Source: Tardiphaga sp. (GTDB taxonomy: Bacteria; Pseudomonadota; Alphaproteobacteria; Rhizobiales; Xanthobacteraceae). Taken from it: a DNA stretch of 64,000 nucleotides. This document shows, piece by piece, positions 31,209 through 42,522 of the stretch; positions within the stretch are counted from its first letter, which is position 1, and each line of letters begins with the position of its first letter. The stretch lies in contig JASBVG010000068.1 in the NCBI GenBank assembly GCA_030147505.1, positions 44,117-108,116 of the forward strand, written 5' to 3'. The notes beneath the pieces were generated by a model. It was not told the DNA's origin, searched no databases, and saw only the letters and a list, made by a program, of their open reading frames with translations. The position numbers were made by a program, and so were the translations under genes.

Positions 31209-32624
31209 GTGGGTAACATCGAATCGAATCTGAAGCGCCCCGAGCCCAAGGCTCTGGCGGCTGCACTCGAGGCGCTGACGGCGCGCTTCGGCAACAAGCT
31301 CGTGACCTCGCAGGCAGTCCGCGAACAGCACGGCCACACCACGACATGGCTGGCGAACCAGCCGCCGGATGGCGTCGTGTTCGCGCAGGAGACGGCGGAC
31401 ATCCAGGATGTTGTGCGCATCTGCGCCGCCAACAAGGTCCCGGTGATCCCGTTCGGGACAGGGACGTCGCTCGAAGGGCAGGTGAACGCGCCCGCCGGCG
31501 GCATCTGCATCGATCTCCGCGACATGAACAAGATACTCGCGGTGCATCCCGAGGATCTCGATTGCGTCATTCAGCCCGGCGTCACCCGCAAGGCGCTCAA
31601 TGAGAACCTGCGCGACCAGGGCCTGTTTTTCCCGATCGACCCCGGCGCCGATGCCTCGCTCGGCGGCATGGCCTCGACCCGCGCCTCCGGCACCAATGCG
31701 GTGCGTTATGGCACCATGCGCGAAAACGTGCTGGCACTGAAAGTCGTGCGCGCCGATGGCGAGATCATCACCACGGGCACGCGCGCCAAGAAGTCCTCGG
31801 CCGGCTATGACCTGACGCATCTGTTCATCGGCGCCGAAGGCACGCTCGGCATCATCAGCGAGCTCACCATCAAGCTGCGCGGCATTCCCGAGACGATTGC
31901 CGCCGCGTCGTGCTCGTTCGAGAGCGTGCGCGGTGCGTGCCAGGCAGTGATCCTCGCGATCCAGACCGGCATTCCCGTCGCCCGCATCGAACTTCTCAAT
32001 GAAGCGCAGGTGCGCGCCAGCAATGCCTATTCGAAACTGACGCTGCCCGAGACGCCGCTGCTGCTGCTCGAATTCCACGGCAGTGAGGCCGATGTCGCCG
32101 AACAGTCGAGGAATTTCCGCGACATCGCCCTCGAATGCGGCGGCGGCGATTTCGCCTGGACCACCAAGCCCGAGGACCGCACCAAGCTCTGGCAGGCCCG
32201 TCACGATGCCTACTGGTCGGCCAAGGCCCTGCGCCCCGGTTCGGACGTTGCCGCTACCGACGTCTGCGTCCCGATCTCCCGTCTCGCCGATTGCGTCGGT
32301 GAGACCGAGGAAGACCTCGTGCGCTTCAATCTGCTGTCACCGATCGTCGGCCATGTCGGCGATGGCAATTTCCATTGCTCGCTGGTCTGCGACCGCAACA
32401 ATGCCGCCGAAGTCGAGCGGGCCGAGGAATTCATGCATCGCCTGGTCAAGCGTGCCCAGGCCATGGGTGGCACCTGCACCGGCGAGCATGGCATCGGCCA
32501 AGGCAAGCAGAAGTACATGAAGGACGAATTGGGGTCCGAAGCGCTCGATGCCATGCGGGCGATCAAGCGCGCGATGGACCCGGACAACATCCTGAACCCC
32601 GGCAAGATTCTGCCGCAGGCCTGA
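31209..32624 (+). CDS. FAD-binding oxidoreductase, D-lactate dehydrogenase (cytochrome)-like
   Basis: PVIPFGTGTSLEGQVNAPAGG; GHVGDGNFHCSLVCD; GEHGIGQGKQKYM; start codon uncertain. Confidence 0.9.
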   Translation: MGNIESNLKRPEPKALAAALEALTARFGNKLVTSQAVREQHGHTTTWLANQPPDGVVFAQETADIQDVVRICAANKVPVIPFGTGTSLEGQVNAPAGGICIDLRDMNKILAVHPEDLDCVIQPGVTRKALNENLRDQGLFFPIDPGADASLGGMASTRASGTNAVRYGTMRENVLALKVVRADGEIITTGTRAKKSSAGYDLTHLFIGAEGTLGIISELTIKLRGIPETIAAASCSFESVRGACQAVILAIQTGIPVARIELLNEAQVRASNAYSKLTLPETPLLLLEFHGSEADVAEQSRNFRDIALECGGGDFAWTTKPEDRTKLWQARHDAYWSAKALRPGSDVAATDVCVPISRLADCVGETEEDLVRFNLLSPIVGHVGDGNFHCSLVCDRNNAAEVERAEEFMHRLVKRAQAMGGTCTGEHGIGQGKQKYMKDELGSEALDAMRAIKRAMDPDNILNPGKILPQA

Positions 32625-32825
32625 CGCAAGGCGACCGCAGCCTTTTGCGCAATTCGGTGCGCAAAACGCTGCTTTCGTCGCATGGACGAATGGTCTCTAA
32701 ACACCTATAAGGTGCGATAGGTAAATTTGCCTGTAAAAATTGTGTCTGTAGCTCCGCTGCGGGCATTGGAAATTCGACGCCTTGCCGTCTAACGGTCTTG
32801 GCGTCCAAGAAAAAGGCATCGGCCA

Positions 32826-34142
32826 ATGCGGCTGCCGTTCTTTTATGGCTGGGTGATCGTTGCCGTCACCTTCGTGACGATGGCGATCGGGGTGAATGCC
32901 CGGACGTCGTTTTCTTTGCTCTTTCCACCGATCATCTCCGAATTCGGCTGGGACCGTGGTGTCACCGCGGGGGCCTTCTCTTTCGGCTTTCTCGTTTCCG
33001 CGATCATGAGTCCGCTGATGGGGCGGCTGATGGACCGCGGCGGTCCGCGCGCGGTGATGGAACTCGGAACCGTGTTGATGGGGGCGGGGCTTCTGCTCGC
33101 GCCGCTGACGACCCAGCCCTGGCATCTCTATATGACCATCGGTGTTCTCGTCGGCGCCGGAAGCATCTGCCTCGGCTATTCCGGGCAATCGCTGTTTCTG
33201 CCGAACTGGTTCAGCCGCAAGCGCGGCCTGGCCATCGGCCTTGCCTTCGCCGGCGTCGGCATCGGCTCGGTGACGGTGCTGCCATGGGTGCAGTTCACGA
33301 TCGAGCAGACCGGCTGGCGTACGGCCTGCACCGCCGTCGGTCTCGTCGTTCTGATCGTGCTGGTGCCGATCAATCTTTTGCTACGCAAGCGGCCGCAGGA
33401 TATGGGGCTGCTGCCCGACGGCGATGCCGCGCCGCATCCGTCGGCCAACCCTGTGTCCAACATCGTCGATCCCGCCTGGGCCAGTATCGACTGGACACTC
33501 GGACGTGCGATTCGCACGGCGCGGTTCTGGTGGCTGGCGCTCGGATTGTTTGGCGGTCTGTATGCCTGGTACGCGGTCCAGGTCCACCAGACCAAGTATC
33601 TGCTCGATGTCGGCTTCTCGCCGGCCGTCGCGGCTTGGGCGCTCGCCATGGTCAGCCTGTTCGGCGTACCCGGGCAGATTTTTCTCGGTTACCTGTCGGA
33701 TCGCATCGGCCGCGAATGGATCTGGACGGTTAGCGGAGTCGGCTTCGCCATCTGTTTCGCGACGCTAATCGCGCTCGAATATATGCCGAGCACTACGCTC
33801 GTTTATGTGATGGTGATTTCGCAGGGCCTGCTCGGCTATGGGGTAACCTCCGTCATGGGCGCGGTGGTGCTCGAAATCTTCCATGGCGAGCATTTCGGCA
33901 GCATTTTCGGTACGCTGACCTTGGCCGGATTGGCAGGTGGAGCGGCCGGACCGCTGGTGACCGGCGTGCTGCACGACCACTATGGCACCTACACGCTTGC
34001 CTTTGCGCTTGGCATTGCGGTGTGCATGCTCGCGACCGCCGCGATCTGGATGGCGGCGCCCCGCAAGGTCAGGGTCGTCGCTGGTCGCCTGCATCGTGCC
34101 CAGGTTGCGCGCGATGCGCTGGAACAGGCTTCGCGCGGCTGA
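32826..34142 (+). CDS. MFS transporter (OFA/monocarboxylate-like)
   Basis: 12-TM MFS with SFGFLVSAIMSPLMGRLMDRGGPRAVME. Confidence 0.88.
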   Translation: MRLPFFYGWVIVAVTFVTMAIGVNARTSFSLLFPPIISEFGWDRGVTAGAFSFGFLVSAIMSPLMGRLMDRGGPRAVMELGTVLMGAGLLLAPLTTQPWHLYMTIGVLVGAGSICLGYSGQSLFLPNWFSRKRGLAIGLAFAGVGIGSVTVLPWVQFTIEQTGWRTACTAVGLVVLIVLVPINLLLRKRPQDMGLLPDGDAAPHPSANPVSNIVDPAWASIDWTLGRAIRTARFWWLALGLFGGLYAWYAVQVHQTKYLLDVGFSPAVAAWALAMVSLFGVPGQIFLGYLSDRIGREWIWTVSGVGFAICFATLIALEYMPSTTLVYVMVISQGLLGYGVTSVMGAVVLEIFHGEHFGSIFGTLTLAGLAGGAAGPLVTGVLHDHYGTYTLAFALGIAVCMLATAAIWMAAPRKVRVVAGRLHRAQVARDALEQASRG

Positions 34143-34305
34143 GCGCGAACGGCGGTCGATTTGCCGCAACGCTTCCGTGCAATCGCGTCTGCGGGTTATG
34201 CTGTGACTTCGCCACAGTTCCTTTTATAGATAGGGCGAATTCCGGCGCGTCCCGGATCGTAGAGCCGGCACGCGGATGCCGCGGGGCCGCTGAAGGGGAG
34301 ATTCC

Positions 34306-37300
34306 GTGCAGACCACGCTGCTCGGCCTCGCGATAGCATTCATCCTGGCGCTGGTGGCTGCTCTCGTCGGGCCGTTCTTCATCGATTGGAGCCAGTTCCG
34401 CCCGCAATTCGAAGCGGAAGCGACACGTATCGTCGGCGCGCCCGTGCGGGTGGTCGGCGCGCTCGATGCGCGGTTGTTGCCCGCGCCATCGCTGCGGTTG
34501 CACGGCATCACCATCGGTGACGCCAATGATCTCGGCCGCTTCCGTGCTGAAAAACTCGATGTCGAATTCAGCCTCGGCTCTCTGCTGCGCGGTGAATGGC
34601 GCGCCACGGAATTGACTGTCGATGGCGCAGTCGTAGATCTCGGTCTCAATGCTCAAGGTCGCCTCGATCTGCCAGTATCGACCGGCCCTTTCAATCTCGG
34701 CGCCCTCGCGATCGACCGGTTGAACGTCACTGGCCGCTTGAATCTGCATGATGCCGCGAGCCGCTCGACGCTCGAACTCAGCGATATCGTCTTCAGCGGC
34801 GATGTCCGCTCGCTGGCGGCGGGCGCCATGCGCGGCGACGGCAACTTTACCCGTGCCGGCACGCGTTATCCGTTCCGCATCTCGTCGGGCCAGACCGGCG
34901 ATGGCAGCGGCACACGTCTGCGCCTCGTCGTGGACGCCAGCGAGAAATCGCCCGGTATCGATCTCGACGGCATTCTGAGCTTCGACAATCGTACGCCCGG
35001 CTTCGACGGTACGATGACCATCGCCAATGCGTCGAGCAGGGCCGACAACAATTTGTCGAATGCGCCGTGGCGTATCGTCAGCAAGGTGAGGGCCGATCCG
35101 TCCCAGGCACAGTTCGAAACCCTCGATGTGAGTTACGGCACCGACGACGGAGGTCTGAAACTGACAGGCGTTGCCGACCTTCGCTTCGGCGCGTCGCCTC
35201 TGCTGCACGCAGTCTTGTCGGCGAAGCAGCTCGATGCAGATCGGTTGCTCGCCAAGCAGGATGGTAGCGACAGCGCCACCCCGATCGCTGCGCTGCGCCG
35301 GCTGGCGGCCATTATTCCGCAGCCAGCGCTACGGACGCAGATCGAAATCGGCGCCGAGCAGATCATGCTTGGCGGGCGGCCGGTGCAAAACATCGGAGCC
35401 GATCTGCACGGCGACAAGACGTCCTGGGTGGTCGAGCGGCTTGAATTCCGTGCACCGGGCGCGACGCGCGTCGTTGCGAGTGGTGCAGCTGAACCTGACG
35501 CCAAAGGCTTCGCCGGCGCGATCAATATTGAATCCGCCAATCCTGATGTCCTTGCCAGTTGGCTCAAGGGGCGCAGTGACGCACGGCTGGGTGATCAGAA
35601 GCCCCTGCGCATTCGCGGCAATTTCACCTCGCATGCGGATCGTCTTTCGCTTGCAAGCTTGAAAGCGGAGATCGATGGTGGGACGCTGGAAGGGCGCATC
35701 GCGCTCAACTATCCATCGTCATCGGGAGGATCGCGGATCGCTGCCGACCTGCGCGCTGATCGTCTCGACCTCGATGCGACGATGGCGCTGGTTCGCTCGC
35801 TCGGCGGGCCGCAGGCGGAATGGCCCGAAGCAGGGCAGCTGTCGCTCGATATCGGACGCGCGATCTCCGCAGGTCAGGAAATGCGTCCGTTTGCGGTGCA
35901 GCTCGCTTACAGCCCGAAGACGATCATTCTCGATCACTTCAAGGTTGGAGAAGCCGCGGGCCTGATGCTTGATGGCAGCGGTGCATTCGACCGCGTCGAG
36001 GCCACCGGAAAATTGGCGCTGTATGCGCGCGCACCGTCGCTTGCATACATCAGCAAGACGATCGCGTCCTTTGCGCCGGCTGCAGCGACACGCCTCGATG
36101 AACTGCCCGCTGCGCCCGGGGCTGCTAAGCTGAAGCTCGTGCTCGATGTCACCCGACCGCAGGCGTCGTCCGATCGTGCCGATGCGCGGATTTCGCTCGA
36201 TATCGATGCGCCGCAGATCAAGGGAGCGCTGAGGATTACGGCTGCGCCCACACTGGTTGCCATGCGCGGGTTCGATAGCGATGCGCTGTCGCGCAGCGAG
36301 CTATCGCTCGATTCCAGACTGACGGGGCAGGGTGGCGCATTGATCGCGCTGCTCGGGCTGAACAAGGTATTCGCGGTGAGCGATACGCCGCTGATCCTTG
36401 AAGCCAATGCCACCGGTGCATGGCGTGCGCCGATGCGCGCGAAGGCGAAACTCTCGGGCGACGATCTCGATGCGGATGTGCAAGGAAGTGTCGAACCCTT
36501 CGCGTCGACGCCGAAAGCGGCGCTGACACTGACGGTACGCAGTGCCAATGCGGCGCCGCTGCTCGGCCTCAAGAGTGCCGATCCTTTTGCGAAGGTGAGT
36601 CTGTCCTCTCGCGTTGCGCTCAATGGCGACAAGCTCAATCTCGAGGATATCGACAGCACCATCGCGGGATCGAGGCTGCGCGGCCGTCTTGCCGCGACAT
36701 TCGGATCCGAGACGTCCATCGACGGCCGGCTCGGCGCGGACAACATCGATCTGGCTCCCGCATTCGGCTGGATGATCGGCGCGCGCGGGCATGACGGCAC
36801 CGACCCGCTTGGCGGCGGCATGTCCCAAGGCTGGCGCGGTCAGCTCGCCTTCCAGACGCAGCGAGCAAGCCTGCCCGGTGGCGTCGAACTCCAACCATTG
36901 AACGGAGCGATTAAAAGCGACGGCCGTGCGCTGACCATCGATACGATCAAAGGCAAACTCGGTGGCGGTGATCTCGTCGCCGATATCGATTTGAAGCCTG
37001 CAGCTGCGACGGGCTATGCGCTCAGGGCACGCATCGAGGTGACCGGCGTGGAAGGCAGTGCGCTGCGCTATCGCGGTCTCGCGATGCCCGCCGGCAAGAC
37101 CTCGCTGAAGATGAGCATCGCATCGCAGGGACGCAGCGCCTCGGCGCTGGAAGGCGCGCTGTCGGGCGACGGTCTCGTCACCATCGATGGACTGCGCATC
37201 GCCGGGCTCGATCCGCGCGTGTTCGACGTCGCGATCGGCGCCAGCGATAGCGGGCAGGCGATCAATGATGCCAAGCTCAAGCAGATCGTGCAGCAGGCGC

Positions 37301-37977
37301 TGGGGCGAGGCGAGTTTGCGACGGCCTCCGCGCAGATCCCGTTCAGCGTCAAGGACAGCCGACTGCGCGTCGGCACCACCACGCTGGATGCCGAAGGCGC
37401 ACGCGCCATCGTCTCGGGCGGTTACGATATTGTCGCCGATCAGATCGACATTCGCGCCAGCCTGCTCGGCGCCGCAAACGCGAGTTCGAATGCGCGGCCG
37501 GAAGTCCAGCTGTTCCTGATGGGACCGCCTGACAGGCTGGATCGGACTATCGATGTCGCTTCGCTCTCGTCATGGCTCGCGGTGCGCGCCATCGATCGCG
37601 AAACGCGGCGGCTCGATCTCTTGGAACGTGGAGCATCACAGCCGCCCGCGCCAGTGCCGGCCGCGCTTCCGCCGCCGCGTACCACGCCAACAGTGGAGGC
37701 ACCTGCGGCAGGTGATGTGCCAATATCGTCGGCGCCGGCATTGCCGGATGTTCCGTTGCCGCGTAGGGCGCCGCCCAGAGCCGCTACGCCGCGCCCGGTA
37801 ATCGCGCCGCCGCCTGTAGTGCCGCCCGTGGTCAGCCAGCAGGTTGCACCGCTGCCGGCGCCGATCGAGATTCGTCCGGCACCGGGCTCCATGCGCGCGC
37901 AGCCTAAGCAGCGACCGGCGCCACCACTCTTGCTCACGCCGCCTGCAGCTATGCCGTCCGCTCGGCCGACCTTCTAA
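34306..37977 (+). CDS. AsmA-family protein
   Basis: N-terminal TM followed by FIDWSQFRPQFEAEATRIVGAPVRVVGALDARLLPAPSLRLHGITIG; Pro-rich C-terminus. Confidence 0.88.
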   Translation: MQTTLLGLAIAFILALVAALVGPFFIDWSQFRPQFEAEATRIVGAPVRVVGALDARLLPAPSLRLHGITIGDANDLGRFRAEKLDVEFSLGSLLRGEWRATELTVDGAVVDLGLNAQGRLDLPVSTGPFNLGALAIDRLNVTGRLNLHDAASRSTLELSDIVFSGDVRSLAAGAMRGDGNFTRAGTRYPFRISSGQTGDGSGTRLRLVVDASEKSPGIDLDGILSFDNRTPGFDGTMTIANASSRADNNLSNAPWRIVSKVRADPSQAQFETLDVSYGTDDGGLKLTGVADLRFGASPLLHAVLSAKQLDADRLLAKQDGSDSATPIAALRRLAAIIPQPALRTQIEIGAEQIMLGGRPVQNIGADLHGDKTSWVVERLEFRAPGATRVVASGAAEPDAKGFAGAINIESANPDVLASWLKGRSDARLGDQKPLRIRGNFTSHADRLSLASLKAEIDGGTLEGRIALNYPSSSGGSRIAADLRADRLDLDATMALVRSLGGPQAEWPEAGQLSLDIGRAISAGQEMRPFAVQLAYSPKTIILDHFKVGEAAGLMLDGSGAFDRVEATGKLALYARAPSLAYISKTIASFAPAAATRLDELPAAPGAAKLKLVLDVTRPQASSDRADARISLDIDAPQIKGALRITAAPTLVAMRGFDSDALSRSELSLDSRLTGQGGALIALLGLNKVFAVSDTPLILEANATGAWRAPMRAKAKLSGDDLDADVQGSVEPFASTPKAALTLTVRSANAAPLLGLKSADPFAKVSLSSRVALNGDKLNLEDIDSTIAGSRLRGRLAATFGSETSIDGRLGADNIDLAPAFGWMIGARGHDGTDPLGGGMSQGWRGQLAFQTQRASLPGGVELQPLNGAIKSDGRALTIDTIKGKLGGGDLVADIDLKPAAATGYALRARIEVTGVEGSALRYRGLAMPAGKTSLKMSIASQGRSASALEGALSGDGLVTIDGLRIAGLDPRVFDVAIGASDSGQAINDAKLKQIVQQALGRGEFATASAQIPFSVKDSRLRVGTTTLDAEGARAIVSGGYDIVADQIDIRASLLGAANASSNARPEVQLFLMGPPDRLDRTIDVASLSSWLAVRAIDRETRRLDLLERGASQPPAPVPAALPPPRTTPTVEAPAAGDVPISSAPALPDVPLPRRAPPRAATPRPVIAPPPVVPPVVSQQVAPLPAPIEIRPAPGSMRAQPKQRPAPPLLLTPPAAMPSARPTF

Positions 37978-38126
37978 CGATGTCAGGAATGGTGCACGAT
38001 GCCTGGTCCGTTCTCAACGGATCGACTGCTGCGTGCTGTCGTCGATCAATCATCGTTTCGGGAGCCGTCAACGGCTTCCGAAACACATGTTTATCGAAAG
38101 CGGCGAATGAGCCGCTGCCCGATCGA

Positions 38127-38390
38127 TCAGGCGGACAGGTTCGTGTTGCTCTCGAGACCACGCTGCGGCGGTGCCGCGCGGGTACGGAAGTAATCGAGCA
38201 CGAATAGCCGAATCGCCGATGACAGGTTGCCCTGCTGACGATTGGTGTCGATCTCTCCCACAAGTTCGGAAAGCGTCATGTCGCGGAGATTGGAAATCTC
38301 CTTCATGCCGTTCCAGAACGCCTCTTCGAGGCTCACGCTGGTTTTGTGTCCAGCAACGACGATCGATCTCTTAACTACGGGCGACTTCAT
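38127..38390 (-). CDS. Ribbon-helix-helix domain protein
   Basis: KRSIVVAGHKTSVSLEEAFWNGMKEISNLRDMTLSELVGEID. Confidence 0.8.
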   Translation of the reverse strand: MKSPVVKRSIVVAGHKTSVSLEEAFWNGMKEISNLRDMTLSELVGEIDTNRQQGNLSSAIRLFVLDYFRTRAAPPQRGLESNTNLSA

Positions 38391-38575
38391 GATGCGCTCT
38401 CGCCATCGATTTTGTGCTGGTCAAGCATGGTGTTCGCACGGGCAGTGCGCTGCTCCTGTATAATACGTTCGGATTTTGTGCGCCCGGAACGCGCACGATT
38501 GATGTCCGCTTGTCGGGAAGCTTCGTCGCGCGCTGCGCGCTTTCTGAAGCGATTGAGATTGATCAGGTCACCCAT
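38387..38575 (-). CDS. DUF4169-family small protein
   Basis: MGDLINLNRFRKRAARDEASRQADINRARSGRTKSER; overlaps RHH gene. Confidence 0.8.
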   Translation of the reverse strand: MGDLINLNRFRKRAARDEASRQADINRARSGRTKSERIIQEQRTARANTMLDQHKIDGESAS

Positions 38576-38852
38576 GATCGCTCCTGTCGTTCAAAGAAAT
38601 GATGAAGCGCGAAACACAAACTCTGCCGTCAGGTATTGATACGAGGCGGGGGCGAGGTGCGTTTCGTCGTTCATCCAAAAAATACACTCCGTATTCTCAA
38701 AAAGGCAAAAGCTACAATCTAACTTAGTCCTAGTTAACAACGGCGCCGAACCTTCGAAGCCGGCCTGCTGAGGTCGTTCATGCTGAGGCAGCTCGAATGG
38801 AGTTGACTCATCAAGTTCTTGTCTCAAGTCGGCTTCGCAGTATGGCAGCAAC

Positions 38853-38882
38853 GGTTAGAAATGATAGTCGATCATTCTAACC
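38853..38882. repeat. Imperfect inverted repeat in AT-rich spacer downstream of fumC
   Basis: GGTTAGAAATGAT...ATCATTCTAACC, one-base offset. Confidence 0.5.
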
Positions 38883-38968
38883 AATTCAGCGGTATGAATT
38901 ATAACTATTTCGCTTTTGGGATATTCTCAACAAGCTGTGAGTAAAAAAATTGACTCCGCAGTAAGTAC

Positions 38969-40387
38969 TCACCCCGGTTGTATCATTTTGACCGGCTGCA
39001 CGAGACGATCGAACTCCTTTGCGTCGACAAGACCCAAGCGCAACGCTTCTTCCTTGAGAGTAGTTCCGTTTGCATGCGCAGTCTTCGCAACCTTCGCTGC
39101 GTTGTCGTAGCCGATCTTGGGCGCCAGCGCAGTGACAAGCATCAGCGAGCGTTCCGTCAATTCATGGATACGTTTCTCGTCGGCGCGGATGCCATCGATG
39201 CAGTGCTCAGTGAAGGATCGCGCAACGTCCGCGATTAATTGGATGGACTGCATCATACAATGCGCCATCACCGGCTTGTAGACGTTCAGCTCGAAATGCC
39301 CTTGGCTGCCGGCCACCGTGATGGCCGTATGGTTCCCGAATACCTGACAGCATACCATTGTCATTGCTTCACATTGTGTCGGATTCACCTTGCCGGGCAT
39401 GATCGACGAGCCGGGCTCGTTCTCCGGAAGGATGAGTTCGCCAAGTCCCGAGCGTGGGCCGGAGCCGAGCAAACGAATATCGTTTGCAATCTTGAATAGT
39501 CCTGTTGCGACAGAATTTATCGCACCGTGTGCAAACACATAGGCGTCGTTAGAGGCCAGCGCTTCGAATTTATTCGCTGCGCTCGTGAACGGCAGCTTTG
39601 TGATCTTCTGCACATTCTTCGCAAACAGTTTGGCGAAACCAGGCTTTGAATTCAGGCCGGTGCCGACCGCCGTGCCCCCCTGTGCTAGCGGATGCAGGTC
39701 CTTCACTGCAGTACGCAGCCGCGCGATGCCGCTCTCGACTTGCGATGCGTAGCCGGAGAATTCCTGGCCCAGTGTGAGCGGCGTCGCGTCCTGTGTATGC
39801 GTGCGGCCGATCTTCACGATCTTGGCGAACGCCTTTTCCTTCTTGCGCAGCGCAACAAGTAGTTGGCTCAAAGCGGGGATGAGATCGTGCGTAATGCCCT
39901 GAGTCGCAGCGATATGCATCGCCGTCGGAAACGAGTCGTTCGAGGACTGACTCATGTTGACATGGTCGTTGGGGTGCACCGGCTTCTTGGTGCCGCGTTC
40001 GCCTCCAAGCAGTTCGTTGGCGCGATTGGCGATCACCTCGTTGAGGTTCATATTGGTCTGCGTACCTGAGCCGGTCTGCCAGACGACGAGTGGGAAGTGA
40101 TCGTCGAGCTTGCCGTCGATGACTTCGCCGGCGGCCTGCACGATCGCCTTGGCGAGCTTTGGCGGCAGCACCCCGAGCTCACGATTGGTCTCCGCGGCGG
40201 CGAGCTTGACGATGCCGAGCGCATGCACCAGCGGCATCGGCATGCGGTCATGGCCGATGCGGAAATTTTGCCGCGAGCGTTCCGTCTGCGCGCCCCAATA
40301 GCGGTCGGCAGCGACAGCGATCGGGCCGAAGCTGTCGGTCTCGGTGCGGGTGGATGCGGCTGATGTCTTCTTCGACGATTTGGCCAT
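38969..40387 (-). CDS. fumC: Class II fumarate hydratase
   Basis: [42 protein letters not shown]. Confidence 0.96.
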   Translation of the reverse strand: MAKSSKKTSAASTRTETDSFGPIAVAADRYWGAQTERSRQNFRIGHDRMPMPLVHALGIVKLAAAETNRELGVLPPKLAKAIVQAAGEVIDGKLDDHFPLVVWQTGSGTQTNMNLNEVIANRANELLGGERGTKKPVHPNDHVNMSQSSNDSFPTAMHIAATQGITHDLIPALSQLLVALRKKEKAFAKIVKIGRTHTQDATPLTLGQEFSGYASQVESGIARLRTAVKDLHPLAQGGTAVGTGLNSKPGFAKLFAKNVQKITKLPFTSAANKFEALASNDAYVFAHGAINSVATGLFKIANDIRLLGSGPRSGLGELILPENEPGSSIMPGKVNPTQCEAMTMVCCQVFGNHTAITVAGSQGHFELNVYKPVMAHCMMQSIQLIADVARSFTEHCIDGIRADEKRIHELTERSLMLVTALAPKIGYDNAAKVAKTAHANGTTLKEEALRLGLVDAKEFDRLVQPVKMIQPG

Positions 40388-40479
40388 GATGGGCTTCCTG
40401 CATTGCAGCGCCGAAGGACGCGGCGCAAAACGAAAAGGGCCGCATCGCTGCGGCCCGATCACTCTACACGCTCTCGCGT

Positions 40480-40998
40480 TTATTTTTTTCGGAAGCGGTC
40501 TAAACGGACGACTTCTGCGCCTTCGCCGGTTTTCGGCACTTCGCTTTCGGTCGGGGCGTCATGTGATGCGGGCGGGGAGGGGAGCGCCTGAGCCGGCGTC
40601 GCCGCCGCGGGCGTGCTCGCAGCCGGCGCCTCGGCGGCGGCAGCTTCGGTCTCGAAGCTCAGGCCGAATTGCACTGACGGATCGTAAAAACTCTTGATCG
40701 CTGCAAACGGCACGACCAGGCGCTCGGGGATTCCGTTGAAAGACAGGCCTACTTCGAAGCGGTCCTCGGTGACCGTGAGATCCCAGAACTGATGTTGCAG
40801 GATCACGGTCATCTCTTCCGGATATTGCGCCAGCAGGCGCGGCGACAGCTTCACGCCGTCCGCCTTGGACACGAAGGTGATGAAGAAGTGGTGTTCGCCC
40901 GGCAAGCCATGTTCGGCGGCATCGATCAGCACCTTGCGTAGCACGCCGCGGAGGGCGTCCCGGGCCAGTACGTCGTAGCGAATATGATCGGTCGGCAT
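40480..40998 (-). CDS. SspB-family ClpXP adaptor protein
   Basis: [57 protein letters not shown]. Confidence 0.9.
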   Translation of the reverse strand: MPTDHIRYDVLARDALRGVLRKVLIDAAEHGLPGEHHFFITFVSKADGVKLSPRLLAQYPEEMTVILQHQFWDLTVTEDRFEVGLSFNGIPERLVVPFAAIKSFYDPSVQFGLSFETEAAAAEAPAASTPAAATPAQALPSPPASHDAPTESEVPKTGEGAEVVRLDRFRKK

Positions 40999-41269
40999 CG
41001 TTCGGCCCCGTCGCTTTCGTTCGATAGAGAATGTGTCGGCAATTGTGGCGATGTCGGGAAGCCGACTCGCGCCATCTTTCCACTTCATACGCCGGCGTGC
41101 ACCCGCGGTCAGCAGCCTTGAAGGTTGGCAGCCCCCGGGCGGACGGATGCACTCTATATATAAGTGTGATGTGTCGCGAAACAGACTGGACGCCTCCGGA
41201 GCCGATATCGGCGCAAAAACCATGTAAAAATTGTTTGGCGCGGCCCCATCATCGGCCTAAATCGGGACT

Positions 41270-41872
41270 ATGCCCGCCACGTTGCCCCCACTCATGGCTG
41301 AAAGCTCCGGAAATACAACCCGCGCGCCTGTCGGATTGGGGACGCTGTTTATCGCTTTTGCGAAGATGTCGCTGGCCGGATTCGGTGGCGTGCTCGTCTG
41401 GGCCCGCCGGGCCATTGTCGAACAACATCGCTGGATGACGGCGGAGGAGTTCAACGAGACCTTTGCGCTCTGCCATTTCCTGCCGGGGCCGAACATCGTC
41501 AATCTGTCGGTCGTGTTCGGTGCCCGTATCCGCGGCATTCCCGGCGCCGTCGCCGCTTTCGCCGGGCTGCTCGGTCCGCCGGTGGTGATCGTGACCATTC
41601 TCGCTGTTCTTTATGCGCGCTATGGCGATCTGGAATCGCTGCGCCGCACACTGGCCGGAGTTTCCTGTGTTGCGGTCGGGCTGCTGTTTGCGGTGATCGC
41701 AAGAATGATGTTGCCACTTCTCAAAAAACGAGAACCGTTCAGCCTGCTGATGATGCTGGTCGTGTTTGTTGCGGTGGGCCTGATGCGCTGGCCGCTGCCA
41801 ACGGTGCTGCTGATTTCGGTCCCGGTCAGCATTCTGCTCACCATAATGATGCGGCGCAGGAGCAGGGCGTGA
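41270..41872 (+). CDS. Chromate transporter-family protein, half 1
   Basis: ChrA single-domain pattern FAKMSLAGFGGVLVWARRAIVEQHRWMTAEEFNETFALCHFLPGPNIVN. Confidence 0.88.
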   Translation: MPATLPPLMAESSGNTTRAPVGLGTLFIAFAKMSLAGFGGVLVWARRAIVEQHRWMTAEEFNETFALCHFLPGPNIVNLSVVFGARIRGIPGAVAAFAGLLGPPVVIVTILAVLYARYGDLESLRRTLAGVSCVAVGLLFAVIARMMLPLLKKREPFSLLMMLVVFVAVGLMRWPLPTVLLISVPVSILLTIMMRRRSRA

Positions 41873-42405
41873 ACCAGATTGGTGCCGGCACGCTCTGGAC
41901 TGTCGCCTGGACCTTCGGGCTGATGTCGCTGTTTGCTGTCGGCGGTGCCAATTCGGCAATTCCGGAGATTCACCGCATTGCGGTAGACGTCAATCACTGG
42001 CTCACGGACAAGCAATTCGCCGACATCTTTGCTATCTCCCAGCTCTCGCCAGGCCCCAATGTCCTGATCGTTACGCTGATTGGCTATCAGGTCGCCGGTA
42101 TTCTCGGCGCCTTGGTTGCCACCTTGTCGATGTGCGGTCCGACAGCTGTCGTCGCCTATTATGTCAGCGGTTTTCTTGTACGTTCGACCCATGCGACGTG
42201 GCCAGGAATTGTGCAGGCGGCACTTGTCCCATTATCCATTGGTCTAATGAGCGCGAGTGGTCTCGTCGTGATGATGTCCGCCGACACTTCCATAACAGCG
42301 TATTCCGTCACTGCGGTTGCAGCCGTTCTGGCCTTTGCAACGCGCCTCAACCCGCTCTGGTTGTTAGTTGGCGGCGGATTACTTGGTTTCGCTGGCATTC
42401 TCTGA
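41869..42405 (+). CDS. Chromate transporter-family protein, half 2
   Basis: FGLMSLFAVGGANSAIPEIHR...FADIFAISQLSPGPNVLIVTLIGYQ; ATGA-type overlap with half 1. Confidence 0.88.
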   Translation: MNQIGAGTLWTVAWTFGLMSLFAVGGANSAIPEIHRIAVDVNHWLTDKQFADIFAISQLSPGPNVLIVTLIGYQVAGILGALVATLSMCGPTAVVAYYVSGFLVRSTHATWPGIVQAALVPLSIGLMSASGLVVMMSADTSITAYSVTAVAAVLAFATRLNPLWLLVGGGLLGFAGIL

Positions 42406-42522
42406 CGAAAGTGGCTAGCAAGCTTGCCACCGGGGCCGTTGGGCGGCTCCGACTGACTTGAGCTGTCAGACGCTTCGACGACAAGACCTGGGCTATAAGC
42501 TCGTGACTAGAGGGACGTACCA

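Noticed and set aside
38591-38851. 86-aa minus-strand ORF in the AT-rich spacer
   Set aside because: No recognisable domain, no clear ribosome-binding site; not supported as a gene.
41269-42405. Two chrA ORFs as a frameshifted single gene
   Set aside because: Each half is a complete single-domain ChrA with overlapping stop/start; paired short ChrA proteins are a known arrangement.
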